Origin: CAZPXH01 sp964591085
Lineage (GTDB): Bacteria > Spirochaetota > Spirochaetia > DSM-27196 > CAZPXH01
Assembly: GCA_964591085.1 (NCBI GenBank)
Contig: CAZPXH010000001.1
Coordinates: forward strand, 310,001-374,000
DNA length: 64,000 nt
Direction of reading: 5' to 3'
A program made the translations under genes and the position numbers. The notes below the pieces were generated by a model. It was given only the letters and a program-made list of their open reading frames with translations, was not told where the DNA came from and ran no database searches. Below, piece after piece: positions 8,244 through 16,386 of this stretch. How positions within the stretch are numbered: the first letter of the stretch is position 1; the number at the start of each line of letters is the position of its first letter.

Positions 8244-11200
8244 TCCGCGGGCCCGGGCGGATTCAGATGCGTTTCATCCTCGTTTGCCTCGGCGTGCTTT
8301 GGGCCAACCAAACCCTGTTTGCACTGGACCTGCAACCTCCGCCGGGAGAGTACCGGACGGCCCAGCTGATTCGCCTGGAGGATCGGGGAGGCTGGGAGTA
8401 TCGAATATCCGGATCGGAGGACCAGCGCTTTCGACCGGTGCCCCAAGAACTGCTGCTGGATTCTCCCAGCGGCAGTCGCTGGACCTGGACAATCGAGTTC
8501 CGCCGGGGTAGCGATTCCCGAACGGAGACCTGGATGATTGACCGTCAGGCCCCTGAGTCGCCAAGGCTGACAATTGACCCCAGGGACGGGACGGTAACAA
8601 TAGCAGCACCGGAGTCCGTGCAGATTGAGTATCGGGTGGGGAACGGGCCCCTCGGCTCCGCTACGGGAACAACGGTGCTCGGTGTGGGGCAGTTTGGTCT
8701 GCCGGCGGTGGTCACGGCGCGAAGCATTGATCCAGCTGGCAACCCCAGTGAGGCGGTCTCCGCTGATCTGGACCAGCGTGATTTCTTTCAGAGCGCGCTG
8801 AGGATTGTGAGTCCGGTGGAGGGTCGCTTTGCCAACAGGCAGGCGCTTGTTCTGGACGGCTCTTCTCTGGTCTCCGCCGAGTACAGCTACACCCTCCGGC
8901 GTCCGGACGGGACGAGCTCCTCTTCCTCCGGAGCCTATACCGGCCCGGTGTTGCTTCCATCCGGGACCGTGGACCTGGAAGTGCGAGCGCTCGGCCTGGA
9001 CGGACGATCCCACAGCGAGCGGATCCGCTTCACCGCACGGGAAGCCCAGGAGAACTGGATTCCGGATGCTGCAATTCCCCGAATCCTGGATCTTCCTAAT
9101 GGGTATCTCTATGCCGCGGGAGACTCTGTGCCCCCTGCCGGAAGCGAGCAGGGCCCGCGCCTCCTCAACGGATCTGAGTTTGCGAATGACCGGGGAATCA
9201 GCGTCATCTCCGCCCGGAGATCGGGAACTGCGGAGTGGTTGCGGTTTGTACTGCTGGTCCCGGATGCAAGGCAGGAGCTGCGTCCCGGCGAAATCCTGAT
9301 ACGCGCGCCCCGGGCAGGTGCGCTTTCACCCCTGGGAGACCGACCCCTTGGTGTGGACGCGGCGGACGGAGCCTTGCTGGAGTACAGCCGCAACGGTGAG
9401 GTTCTTCCCCAGGAACTGGCAGCAGGCCTGGTGGGAATTCCGGAAGCCGGGGACATCGTTTCTCTGTCCGTCAGGTGGCGGGATTTGGTGAGCGGTGCAA
9501 TCATTGCCGAGGATTCGCGGGATCTGGATATCGTCCGAGGCCGTCCGGACCCGCCAGAACTCGCAGCAACCGCACTCTCACGCTCCTTTGTCCCGGAACA
9601 ACTCAACGCAACAGTCTCGCCGGATACCACGCTGGAACTCCGGATCGTGCCTCAGGACGGTGTGCCTCAGAATTGGGTAGCCGCAGAGCAGTTCGCAACC
9701 TTTGTGCCGCCTTCCGCGTTCCGGGGTCGCCTGCGGATAGAGGCCCGCGCGCTGGACCGCGCGGGTATTCCGTCTGACTCCGCTGCCGCACAGCTCACCC
9801 TGGACAACGCGGCGCCGAGTCCACCGGTGATTCGACTTGAGCCCGGTCAAGCCGTTGTTGAGGGGGAGGACACCGTCTGGGTCAGCATCGAGGATCTTGC
9901 CACTTCCCTGGTGCTCGCCCCCCTTGGCCCCGTTGATGGCCCAATTGACATCACCACCCTGCCGGCATCCGAAGCGGTCATTGCTGCATGGACCGTGGAC
10001 GATGCCGGCAATCGGTCGCAAACAGTTCGGAGTGAGCCGCTGATCCGTGACGATTCTCTGCCGCGCCTGCCAGCCCTGGAGGGCCTTCCGGCGGCACTCC
10101 AGTCACAGGCGGTTCTGCTCCGCCTCCCTGAGCGTGCGGCGGGTATCCGGGTCCTGTACGAGCTGCGGGAAGGCGGTGCGGCTCCGGGACCCGATGAGAA
10201 CTCGGAAATCATCAGCGACGAGTTGGTGATTCCCGGGCGGCCCGGCGAGGACCTGGAGTACTCCCTTGCGCTCCGAGCACAGGAAACCGGCATCTCCCGG
10301 CGGCTTGGTCCGGTGACCAGATACAGCTTCCGCATAGACCGTGAGCCACCGCCGTCTCCGATCCTTGAGTCTGCGGTACCTGCGCGCTCGCGTCGGCCGG
10401 AGACTCTGGTGGTGCGGGCTGCGGATCAGGAGTTTCCGGTGTTCTATGAGGTCCGGGAGAACGGAGAGACAAGCGAACAGGGGAGACTCGGTGGTGTCCT
10501 TCGTTTTGCGGGACGACCGCTGCGGGAGATCACCTACACCGTGTTGCTGTATTCGCAGGACCCCGCTGGGAACCGCAGTGATCCGCTGGGGCCGATCTCG
10601 GTGACAATTGACCGGGTAGGGCCCGGAATTGAGGTGGTGGAGCCGGCGCGGCTGGGACTGCGGGATACGCTTCAGGTGTCCGCGCCCGGTGCAGACCGGA
10701 TATTTGTGGATATTGAGCCGGAACAGAATCCTGAGCGCTGGGAGCGGCGTGTTGTGGAGGGCTCAGCGGGATCCGTCATCCTGCCCGAAGAGGGAGGTCC
10801 CTTCCTTGTTCGGGCTCAGGCCGCGGATGAACTCGGAAACGTCGGCGAACCATCGGCTGTCCTTCGCGTCCCGCGGTTCCGGCCCGGTGATGACCCCGCG
10901 GCCGAGCTCTCGGCTCAACGGCAGACCGGGCCACAGATTGATGTCGTGCTACCCAGAGACTCGGACGCTTTTGCGTCGCCGGTTTCCGTCCAGCTGGTTT
11001 CCAGCGCGGGCGAGGAACTCCGGTATCGAATTTCGGAAGGTGGCTCCCCGGAGGCCGTGAGACCGGACGATCCGGTGTACCAGGGGACGATTGAGCTTCC
11101 CGGCCGGGAAAATGATCGCGTGCGCTACTGGGTGAGCGTTCGCGGAGCATCCGGAACCGTGGCAAGCCGGTCCGTTGTGGTTGATCAGCGGTCACCTGAG

Positions 11201-12640
11201 GAACCGGAGGTTCCCGGACTTGATTTTGCCATCGTTGGGCCCCAGGTTCGGCGCTTTCCAACGAGCCTTGTGGGGGACTGGGAGTTCCGTGTGACCCCGG
11301 TAGCGGGACCCGGGACCGTTGCGGTCACACGGGAGGGTCAGGAGCTGGAGCTCCGGCCATCAGATGCACTGGAGATCCTGGAACTGGAAATCGAGTCACA
11401 GGACCGCTTCGGGCGGAGGAGCAGCCCCGTCAGGGCGGTGGTTGCCGCACTTCCGCAGGGGTCCTTCACACTTATCAGCGCCGGAGACCAGCGCCGCCTT
11501 GCCGATCTGCAGGGATCGGGCAGCTTGGCGGTGCTTGGCACACAATCGGCGGGTGATTCACCACGGCTGATGCTGGCAACGGCAGACATATCCGGGAGCC
11601 TTGTAGTTTCTGACCTGGAACTTGTGGTGAACGGTACCGTTGCCCTGCAGGCAACGGAGGCGTTGCTCCTTCGGAACCTGGTAGTCACCGGCACGGGCGA
11701 ACTCCTGCTGGAAGCTCCCGCTGTTTACGCCTCCAACCTTGACCTGGGCCGCTTCAATGGAAGCTTTGTGGTCACCGGGGCCGGCGGGCGAATGGTGGAT
11801 CTGAGCGCTGAGATGGAGACCGGCTCACTGGTGTTCCGGCGCTTTTCTGATCTGGAACTCAGCGGCCTGACGGCCCAAAGCGGTGAGGGAGAGAATCCGG
11901 TAGTCCTTATAGATGGGGCCAGGGTCCGTGCATTCGATTCCCGGATTACCTCCCTCTCCAGGAGCAATGGTACCGCGCTGGAGGTCCGGGATGGCGAGTT
12001 CACGGGTGACCGAACGCGCCTGGAAGGCGCGCCCGGTAGCTTTGTGTCGCGGGCAATGGTTCTCACCAACAGCGTTGCGACGCTCCGGGAATCGCTGATT
12101 CAGGTGGCCGGCAGAGGGACCGCTGTCGGGTTGATTGCGGCCAACAGCGAGGTCTCTCTTACGGACACCGAGATCCGCTCTGTGGATAACGCTGCGGAGT
12201 CCGTTGTTGCGCTCAATCTTCGGGATTCCACGCTTACGGCAAGCAGGATAACCGTCACACCGGCGGGTGCATCAGACGCCACGGCAATCTTCCTGCGGGA
12301 CACAGACGCAGACATCAGCGATTCCCACATCATGCTTCCGGAAGCAACTACCACGCGGGGCGTTGCCATCCTCGGAACGGGTTCCGTCGAGATACGGAAT
12401 TCGGAGATCCTCGCTCGGAATCCCGGTACACAGACTCAACCTGTTGCTATCTCGGCGAGTGGAAGCGAGATGCGGGTTGGTGTACGCGGCACTGGTATAG
12501 GCGAGGGGTTGACCGCATGGCGACGGAGCGTGCCCGGAATCGGGACGGTTTTTGAAAGCAGGACTGCGGACCAGCTTGCCGAGACTGATGATCCGGTCCT
12601 CGATGCTTCCGATCTCTACCCTGCGCTGCCGGATTCCTGA
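8240..12640 (+). CDS. Very large exported repeat protein with C-terminal beta-helix
   Basis: A 1466-residue predicted exported protein. The signal peptide begins at an internal Met (8267, MRFILVCLGVLWANQ) and ends after LFA, so either 8240 or 8267 may be the start. About residues 35-1070 are a series of beta-rich modules. Their linkers recur as Asp, Arg/Asn/Gln, then Pro-rich (DRQAPESP near 101, DNAAPSPP near 522, DREPPPSP near 700, DRVGPG near 791, DQRSPEEP near 981), typical of bacterial Ig-like or chitobiase-type repeats. From about 1077 to the end, short repeats with Asn/Ser/Asp turns (LRDSTLTASRITVT, IRNSEILARN) suggest a right-handed parallel beta-helix. A surface or adhesion role is inference. 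Confidence 0.8.
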   Translation: MIRGPGRIQMRFILVCLGVLWANQTLFALDLQPPPGEYRTAQLIRLEDRGGWEYRISGSEDQRFRPVPQELLLDSPSGSRWTWTIEFRRGSDSRTETWMIDRQAPESPRLTIDPRDGTVTIAAPESVQIEYRVGNGPLGSATGTTVLGVGQFGLPAVVTARSIDPAGNPSEAVSADLDQRDFFQSALRIVSPVEGRFANRQALVLDGSSLVSAEYSYTLRRPDGTSSSSSGAYTGPVLLPSGTVDLEVRALGLDGRSHSERIRFTAREAQENWIPDAAIPRILDLPNGYLYAAGDSVPPAGSEQGPRLLNGSEFANDRGISVISARRSGTAEWLRFVLLVPDARQELRPGEILIRAPRAGALSPLGDRPLGVDAADGALLEYSRNGEVLPQELAAGLVGIPEAGDIVSLSVRWRDLVSGAIIAEDSRDLDIVRGRPDPPELAATALSRSFVPEQLNATVSPDTTLELRIVPQDGVPQNWVAAEQFATFVPPSAFRGRLRIEARALDRAGIPSDSAAAQLTLDNAAPSPPVIRLEPGQAVVEGEDTVWVSIEDLATSLVLAPLGPVDGPIDITTLPASEAVIAAWTVDDAGNRSQTVRSEPLIRDDSLPRLPALEGLPAALQSQAVLLRLPERAAGIRVLYELREGGAAPGPDENSEIISDELVIPGRPGEDLEYSLALRAQETGISRRLGPVTRYSFRIDREPPPSPILESAVPARSRRPETLVVRAADQEFPVFYEVRENGETSEQGRLGGVLRFAGRPLREITYTVLLYSQDPAGNRSDPLGPISVTIDRVGPGIEVVEPARLGLRDTLQVSAPGADRIFVDIEPEQNPERWERRVVEGSAGSVILPEEGGPFLVRAQAADELGNVGEPSAVLRVPRFRPGDDPAAELSAQRQTGPQIDVVLPRDSDAFASPVSVQLVSSAGEELRYRISEGGSPEAVRPDDPVYQGTIELPGRENDRVRYWVSVRGASGTVASRSVVVDQRSPEEPEVPGLDFAIVGPQVRRFPTSLVGDWEFRVTPVAGPGTVAVTREGQELELRPSDALEILELEIESQDRFGRRSSPVRAVVAALPQGSFTLISAGDQRRLADLQGSGSLAVLGTQSAGDSPRLMLATADISGSLVVSDLELVVNGTVALQATEALLLRNLVVTGTGELLLEAPAVYASNLDLGRFNGSFVVTGAGGRMVDLSAEMETGSLVFRRFSDLELSGLTAQSGEGENPVVLIDGARVRAFDSRITSLSRSNGTALEVRDGEFTGDRTRLEGAPGSFVSRAMVLTNSVATLRESLIQVAGRGTAVGLIAANSEVSLTDTEIRSVDNAAESVVALNLRDSTLTASRITVTPAGASDATAIFLRDTDADISDSHIMLPEATTTRGVAILGTGSVEIRNSEILARNPGTQTQPVAISASGSEMRVGVRGTGIGEGLTAWRRSVPGIGTVFESRTADQLAETDDPVLDASDLYPALPDS

Positions 12641-12644
12641 GGCG

Positions 12645-14084
12645 CTATTCCTGGAACCACTCGATGGTAGTGAGAGTCTCCGTGGTCGAGTCCCGGTCTA
12701 TGTCTGCGCTCACCAGCTCAGGATCGCCGCTGTCGTCCGGGACGGATACGGCGGCACGCCAGAGCCCGTTGCTGTCGGTTGACGCCACAAACACCGCATC
12801 TGCGGAACTGAATGGATTCAGAACGACAAGGGTGTTGACGGACGCAAAGCGGAGGTCTCCGGTACTCCCGTAGTTGCCCGGGGGATCAACGGCAATTGCA
12901 CCGGTGAGTCCCGCAACGGGATCCGGCACGGTGATAAGACCAAAACCCCGATCCTGCCAGCCGGCAATCACAGCGGGGACATCTTCCAGTGTATTGCTTC
13001 CGTCAGGATCCTGAATCTGGATCAGGGACACACCTACAGCGCGGACCGATCCGCTTGCGGGGTCATTGTCCGGATCTCCATCCTCAATGAGCTCCAGCTC
13101 GGTGCTTGTATCCGCTTCTCTGGGACTGAAAGGGAGGCTGCTGGTCCAGCTCACGCCGCCATCAGTACTCAAGTGGAGTCCCCCAACGGAATCACCCAGC
13201 GCAAGGTAGCGGTCAGCTCCGTTCATCTGGGCTGCCAGGGCGGTGAACCGCTCACCCGTGCTTAGCGTCGGCAGGCCGGAGAGCTCGGTGAAGGTTCCGA
13301 GCGCTACCGCCGTTCCACTTGAGTAAACACCAAATTGGTTGAGCGCCAGAAGGCGATCACCGGCGGGGTCGTAGATCACGGATTCCCACGGGGCAATGCT
13401 CTCGGCATCCGCAGATCCGGGTCCGAAGATACTCACCGCCAGGGACCCGCTGGTCGGGTCTGTGGGAGGCGAAAGGGACGCGAGCTCATACTGAACGGGG
13501 GAGGTGCCGGGCGGAGTTCTGTACTGCAAGACCAGGAGGTCCTCACCGACACCGTCCTGGACTCGCCAAAGACCGCCCAGCACTACGCCGAAGTCAAGAG
13601 CGGCGATATCCAGGTCCAGCTCACTCCAGATCGTCTCCGCGAGTGAGGGCTCCTCTGTTTCCAGGAGATCGTCCACCGCAGCGTGGGTTGTGTAGTAGAG
13701 GGCTCCCTGCGCATTGGCCGGATTCACCAGAAGAGCAAACAGACCATCGTCAGTGGAAACCACACCGCTCATCTGCAGCGGCACATCGTTCACGAGCGGG
13801 AGCTGCCCCGTGATGGTTTCCGGTGGAACAGGATCCGCCTCCGTGAGGCCCTGCCAGGTGACGTCGGACTGCACGTACCAGCTGCCGGCGGCAACATGGA
13901 GCCGATTCTGCGGTCCTACCGCAAAGCCGAAGACCCCGGAATCGTTGGGTATATCGCCATCGGTCACGAGCCGCGCCTCCTGCAGGCTCGCGTACAGGCC
14001 CGCAGTGGGAACCTGGCAAGCGGCGGCGGCCAGCAATACGAACACAAAGAAAGCAGCGATCCGGATCTTTTGAGGTTGATTCAT
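12645..14084 (-). CDS. Lipoprotein with Asp-box (BNR-type) propeller motif
   Basis: A 479-residue predicted lipoprotein. The signal peptide MNQPQKIRIAAFFVFVLLAA ends in the lipobox AAAC with Cys23. The rest is beta-rich, with an Asp-box motif STDGGVSW around the middle as in BNR/sialidase-type propellers. No catalytic residues can be assigned. I chose ATG 14084 because it starts the signal peptide and has GAGGAA just upstream. An in-frame extension beyond it looks non-coding. The 3' end lies only 4 bases from the convergent end of the giant exported protein. It follows the small outer-membrane gene by 23 bases on the same strand. Confidence 0.75.
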   Translation of the reverse strand: MNQPQKIRIAAFFVFVLLAAAACQVPTAGLYASLQEARLVTDGDIPNDSGVFGFAVGPQNRLHVAAGSWYVQSDVTWQGLTEADPVPPETITGQLPLVNDVPLQMSGVVSTDDGLFALLVNPANAQGALYYTTHAAVDDLLETEEPSLAETIWSELDLDIAALDFGVVLGGLWRVQDGVGEDLLVLQYRTPPGTSPVQYELASLSPPTDPTSGSLAVSIFGPGSADAESIAPWESVIYDPAGDRLLALNQFGVYSSGTAVALGTFTELSGLPTLSTGERFTALAAQMNGADRYLALGDSVGGLHLSTDGGVSWTSSLPFSPREADTSTELELIEDGDPDNDPASGSVRAVGVSLIQIQDPDGSNTLEDVPAVIAGWQDRGFGLITVPDPVAGLTGAIAVDPPGNYGSTGDLRFASVNTLVVLNPFSSADAVFVASTDSNGLWRAAVSVPDDSGDPELVSADIDRDSTTETLTTIEWFQE

Positions 14085-14107
14085 CAGTTTCCTCTGGGCC
14101 GTGTGAG

Positions 14108-14746
14108 TCACAGTCGGTACCGGAATCCGAAGCGAAGATCGGCAAAGAAGCCAAATCGCGTTGCGTCCGGAAGGTCTCCGCGGAGGTAGAACTGCGGAAC
14201 AAAGCGGAACGCGAGGTGCCCGCCAATTGACCACAGTTCGTCAAGTGAGTAGTACAGGCCGGCGCTCCCTCCAAGCGATGGGTCAAGCTTGGTCAAATCA
14301 TTCCAGCGTCCGAGCACTCCACCGATGCTTACACCCAGCGGCGCAGACAGTGGGTAGTTCCGGATAATCCAGGTGTGCCGGATGTCCAGCGGAATCTGAA
14401 ACAGCGCCTGACCGTTGGGATCCCATGCTGCGGCCACACCCAGGTCGAACCCCAGCGAACGACTTCCCTCGTACAGGCTTTCCCAGGCGAGCTGCGCACC
14501 AAGGCCGGTGCTGAGGTTGCCCCAACCCCACCCGCCACGACGCAGATTAGCCGGAACATCCTGGGTTGGGTTCTGCAGGCTGGAATCCAGGAAGCCAAGT
14601 GGCCGATGCACATTCAGGTGCACCGAAAGCGTCTGGTCCCCGCGGTTGTAGGTGGGCACGAACTCGGTTTCCTGTGCTGACAGCGTACCAACTACTGATA
14701 GCAACAGAACCGGCACGAGCCGCAATGCGCGAAAAGTGACAGTCAC
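14108..14746 (-). CDS. Predicted small outer-membrane beta-barrel protein
   Basis: A 212-residue exported protein. From a GTG at 14746 the signal peptide runs MTVTFRALRLVPVLLLSV and ends after TLSA. A TTG at 14725 is an alternative start. The mature part alternates polar and hydrophobic residues with many aromatics and glycines (WGWGNLSTGLGAQLAW, GGHLAFRFVPQFYLRG). It ends with the strand FGFFADLRFGFRYRL, as expected for an outer-membrane barrel. The exact family is not recognised. It is divergent from folD and probably the first gene of a two-gene unit with the lipoprotein downstream. Confidence 0.65.
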   Translation of the reverse strand: MTVTFRALRLVPVLLLSVVGTLSAQETEFVPTYNRGDQTLSVHLNVHRPLGFLDSSLQNPTQDVPANLRRGGWGWGNLSTGLGAQLAWESLYEGSRSLGFDLGVAAAWDPNGQALFQIPLDIRHTWIIRNYPLSAPLGVSIGGVLGRWNDLTKLDPSLGGSAGLYYSLDELWSIGGHLAFRFVPQFYLRGDLPDATRFGFFADLRFGFRYRL

Positions 14747-14755
14747 AGGTGACCA

Positions 14756-14806
14756 TTGGTAGCACAATCCGGACCGATTGCAAACGTGAGTAGCGCGTGC
14801 TGGAAT
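14756..14806. promoter_or_regulatory. Divergent promoter pair sharing a palindromic TTGCAA
   Basis: The 66-base gap between the minus-strand GTG at 14746 and folD contains TTGCAA at 14778-14783, which reads the same on both strands. Rightward it is followed after 17 bases by TGGAAT (14801-14806), which ends 6 bases before the folD ATG. Leftward it is followed after 16 bases by TACCAA, about 9 bases before the GTG. Both -10 matches are imperfect. The layout would give leaderless or nearly leaderless mRNAs in both directions. Confidence 0.4.
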
Positions 14807-14812
14807 GCCGGC

Positions 14813-15700
14813 ATGCCCGCACAGCGTATTGATGGGAAAGTGGTTGCCGCCGAGGTCCTGGGTGAAGTATCCGATCGCGTGGCCGCCCTTGCTAGGGGTG
14901 GCACAAGCGCGCATCTGGCCGTGGTTCGCGTTGGGGACGATCCCGCAAGCGTGAGCTACATCCGCGCAAAGCGGAAGGCTGCCGCTGAAGTGGGTATAGA
15001 TAGCTCTGAGCACATCCTGCCTGCGGACGCGAAAGATGCGGAGATCAGTTCCGCGCTTGATGAGTTGAATCGGAATGAGGGTGTGCACGCGATCCTGCTG
15101 CAGCTGCCCCTGCCTGAGGGACGGGACGGCCGTCCCTTTGTATCTCTGATCCGGCCGGAAAAGGACGCAGATGGGTTGCATCCGGTGAACCTGGGCCGCC
15201 TGCTCGCCGGGGATCCTCTCCTTCTCCCCTGCACGCCGGCGGGAGTGATGCGCCTGCTGCAGCACCAAGAGGTGGAGCTTGCCGGTGCGCGGGTGGTGGT
15301 GCTCGGTCGGAGTATGCTGGTTGGGCGGCCGCTCTCAGTCTTGCTGTCAAAACGTGGCACGGACGCAACCGTGACAGTCTGTCACAGCCGGACTCGGGAC
15401 CTTGCCGCGCGACTCAGAGATGCAGATGTTCTGATTGCCGCGGCTGGCTCACCGGGCCTGGTGAGCGCAGACATGATTCGCCCGGGAGCAGTTGTGATTG
15501 ATGTTGGAGTGAACCGAGTCAGTGATCCGACGGCACGCACGGGCTACCGGCTCGTGGGGGACGTGCAGCTTGCGGCAGCCGAAGAACGCGCAGCCGCCTA
15601 CACCCCGGTGCCCGGAGGAGTCGGCCCCATGACGGTGGCAATGCTCATGCACAACACGGTACTCGCGGCGGAGCTTCACGCCGGAGCGCAGAGGCATTGA
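14813..15700 (+). CDS. folD: Methylenetetrahydrofolate dehydrogenase / methenyltetrahydrofolate cyclohydrolase
   Basis: FolD oxidises 5,10-methylene-THF and hydrolyses the product to 10-formyl-THF in the cytosol. The 295-residue length is usual. Motifs are SYIRAKRKA (active-site Tyr and Lys), LQLPLPEG, GRSMLVGRPLS in the cofactor domain and PVPGGVGPMTVAML near the end. ATG 14813 (MPAQRIDGK) matches the family N-terminus. A GTG at 14786 is an alternative start. No clear ribosome-binding site precedes the ATG. Its product is the one-carbon donor for the AICAR transformylase two genes downstream, so the gene order makes metabolic sense. The stop overlaps the next ATG by one base. Confidence 0.95.
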   Translation: MPAQRIDGKVVAAEVLGEVSDRVAALARGGTSAHLAVVRVGDDPASVSYIRAKRKAAAEVGIDSSEHILPADAKDAEISSALDELNRNEGVHAILLQLPLPEGRDGRPFVSLIRPEKDADGLHPVNLGRLLAGDPLLLPCTPAGVMRLLQHQEVELAGARVVVLGRSMLVGRPLSVLLSKRGTDATVTVCHSRTRDLAARLRDADVLIAAAGSPGLVSADMIRPGAVVIDVGVNRVSDPTARTGYRLVGDVQLAAAEERAAAYTPVPGGVGPMTVAMLMHNTVLAAELHAGAQRH

Positions 15701-16386
15701 TGCGGATTCCCTCAACCACACGCATTAACACTGTCATTGCAAGCTGCTCGGACCGGAGCGGCTTGCGTGACCTTCTGGACAGACTGGCAGAACAGAATCC
15801 GGACCTGGAGGTGTTTGCGAGCTCCGGAACTCGCGTCTCCTTATCAGCGGGCCAGCCGCCAGGATTTGCGCTCAGCGACATCTCCGCCTTGTCCGGTGTG
15901 GGAGCGATGCCCGGGGGACTTGTGAAGACCCTCTCGCCGTCCCTGTTTGCGGGGATTCTCGCCGAGCCTGGTGACAGGGAGCAGGCGAGCTACCTCCGGG
16001 AGATTGGAGGACGGGAGGTGGACCTGGTGATCGCCAATCTCTATCCCTTCCGGGAAGCTGCATCGGTGGAGGACACGGATGCGGAGATCCTGAGGTCAAG
16101 CATCGACATTGGGGGATCTGCCCTCATCCGGGCAGCGGCCAAGAACTTTCTGCGAGTGGCGGTACTGGTGGATCCGGCGCAGTACCCGGCTTTCATTGGC
16201 CATGTGCGGGAACACCGCGGCGTCACGCCGGACGCGCGGATCGGGCTTGCCGGCCGGGCCTTTGCTCTCAGCGCGGATTATGACGCGCACATTACCCGGT
16301 GGTTTGAGCGAAAGCTCCAGGCCACTGACTATACGGTGTCCGAGCCGTCGGACATGCCGGAAGATGGTGGAGGACGCGCAGAATGA
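15700..16386 (+). CDS. IMP cyclohydrolase half of PurH, encoded separately
   Basis: A 228-residue protein matching the N-terminal MGS-like domain of bifunctional PurH, which closes FAICAR to IMP. Recognisable segments are GGLVKTLSPSLFAGILA, VIANLYPF and IDIGGSALIRAAAKN. The lysine of the KTL motif and the DIGG and AAKN segments are kept. However, the usual STGGT becomes SSGTR, and GRVKTLHP becomes GLVKTLSP, losing an Arg and a His normally conserved. The ATG overlaps the folD stop (TGATG), and the end overlaps the transformylase gene by ATGA. The two halves are in different frames with a proper start for the second, so this looks like true splitting. Activity is probable but not certain. Confidence 0.85.
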   Translation: MRIPSTTRINTVIASCSDRSGLRDLLDRLAEQNPDLEVFASSGTRVSLSAGQPPGFALSDISALSGVGAMPGGLVKTLSPSLFAGILAEPGDREQASYLREIGGREVDLVIANLYPFREAASVEDTDAEILRSSIDIGGSALIRAAAKNFLRVAVLVDPAQYPAFIGHVREHRGVTPDARIGLAGRAFALSADYDAHITRWFERKLQATDYTVSEPSDMPEDGGGRAE

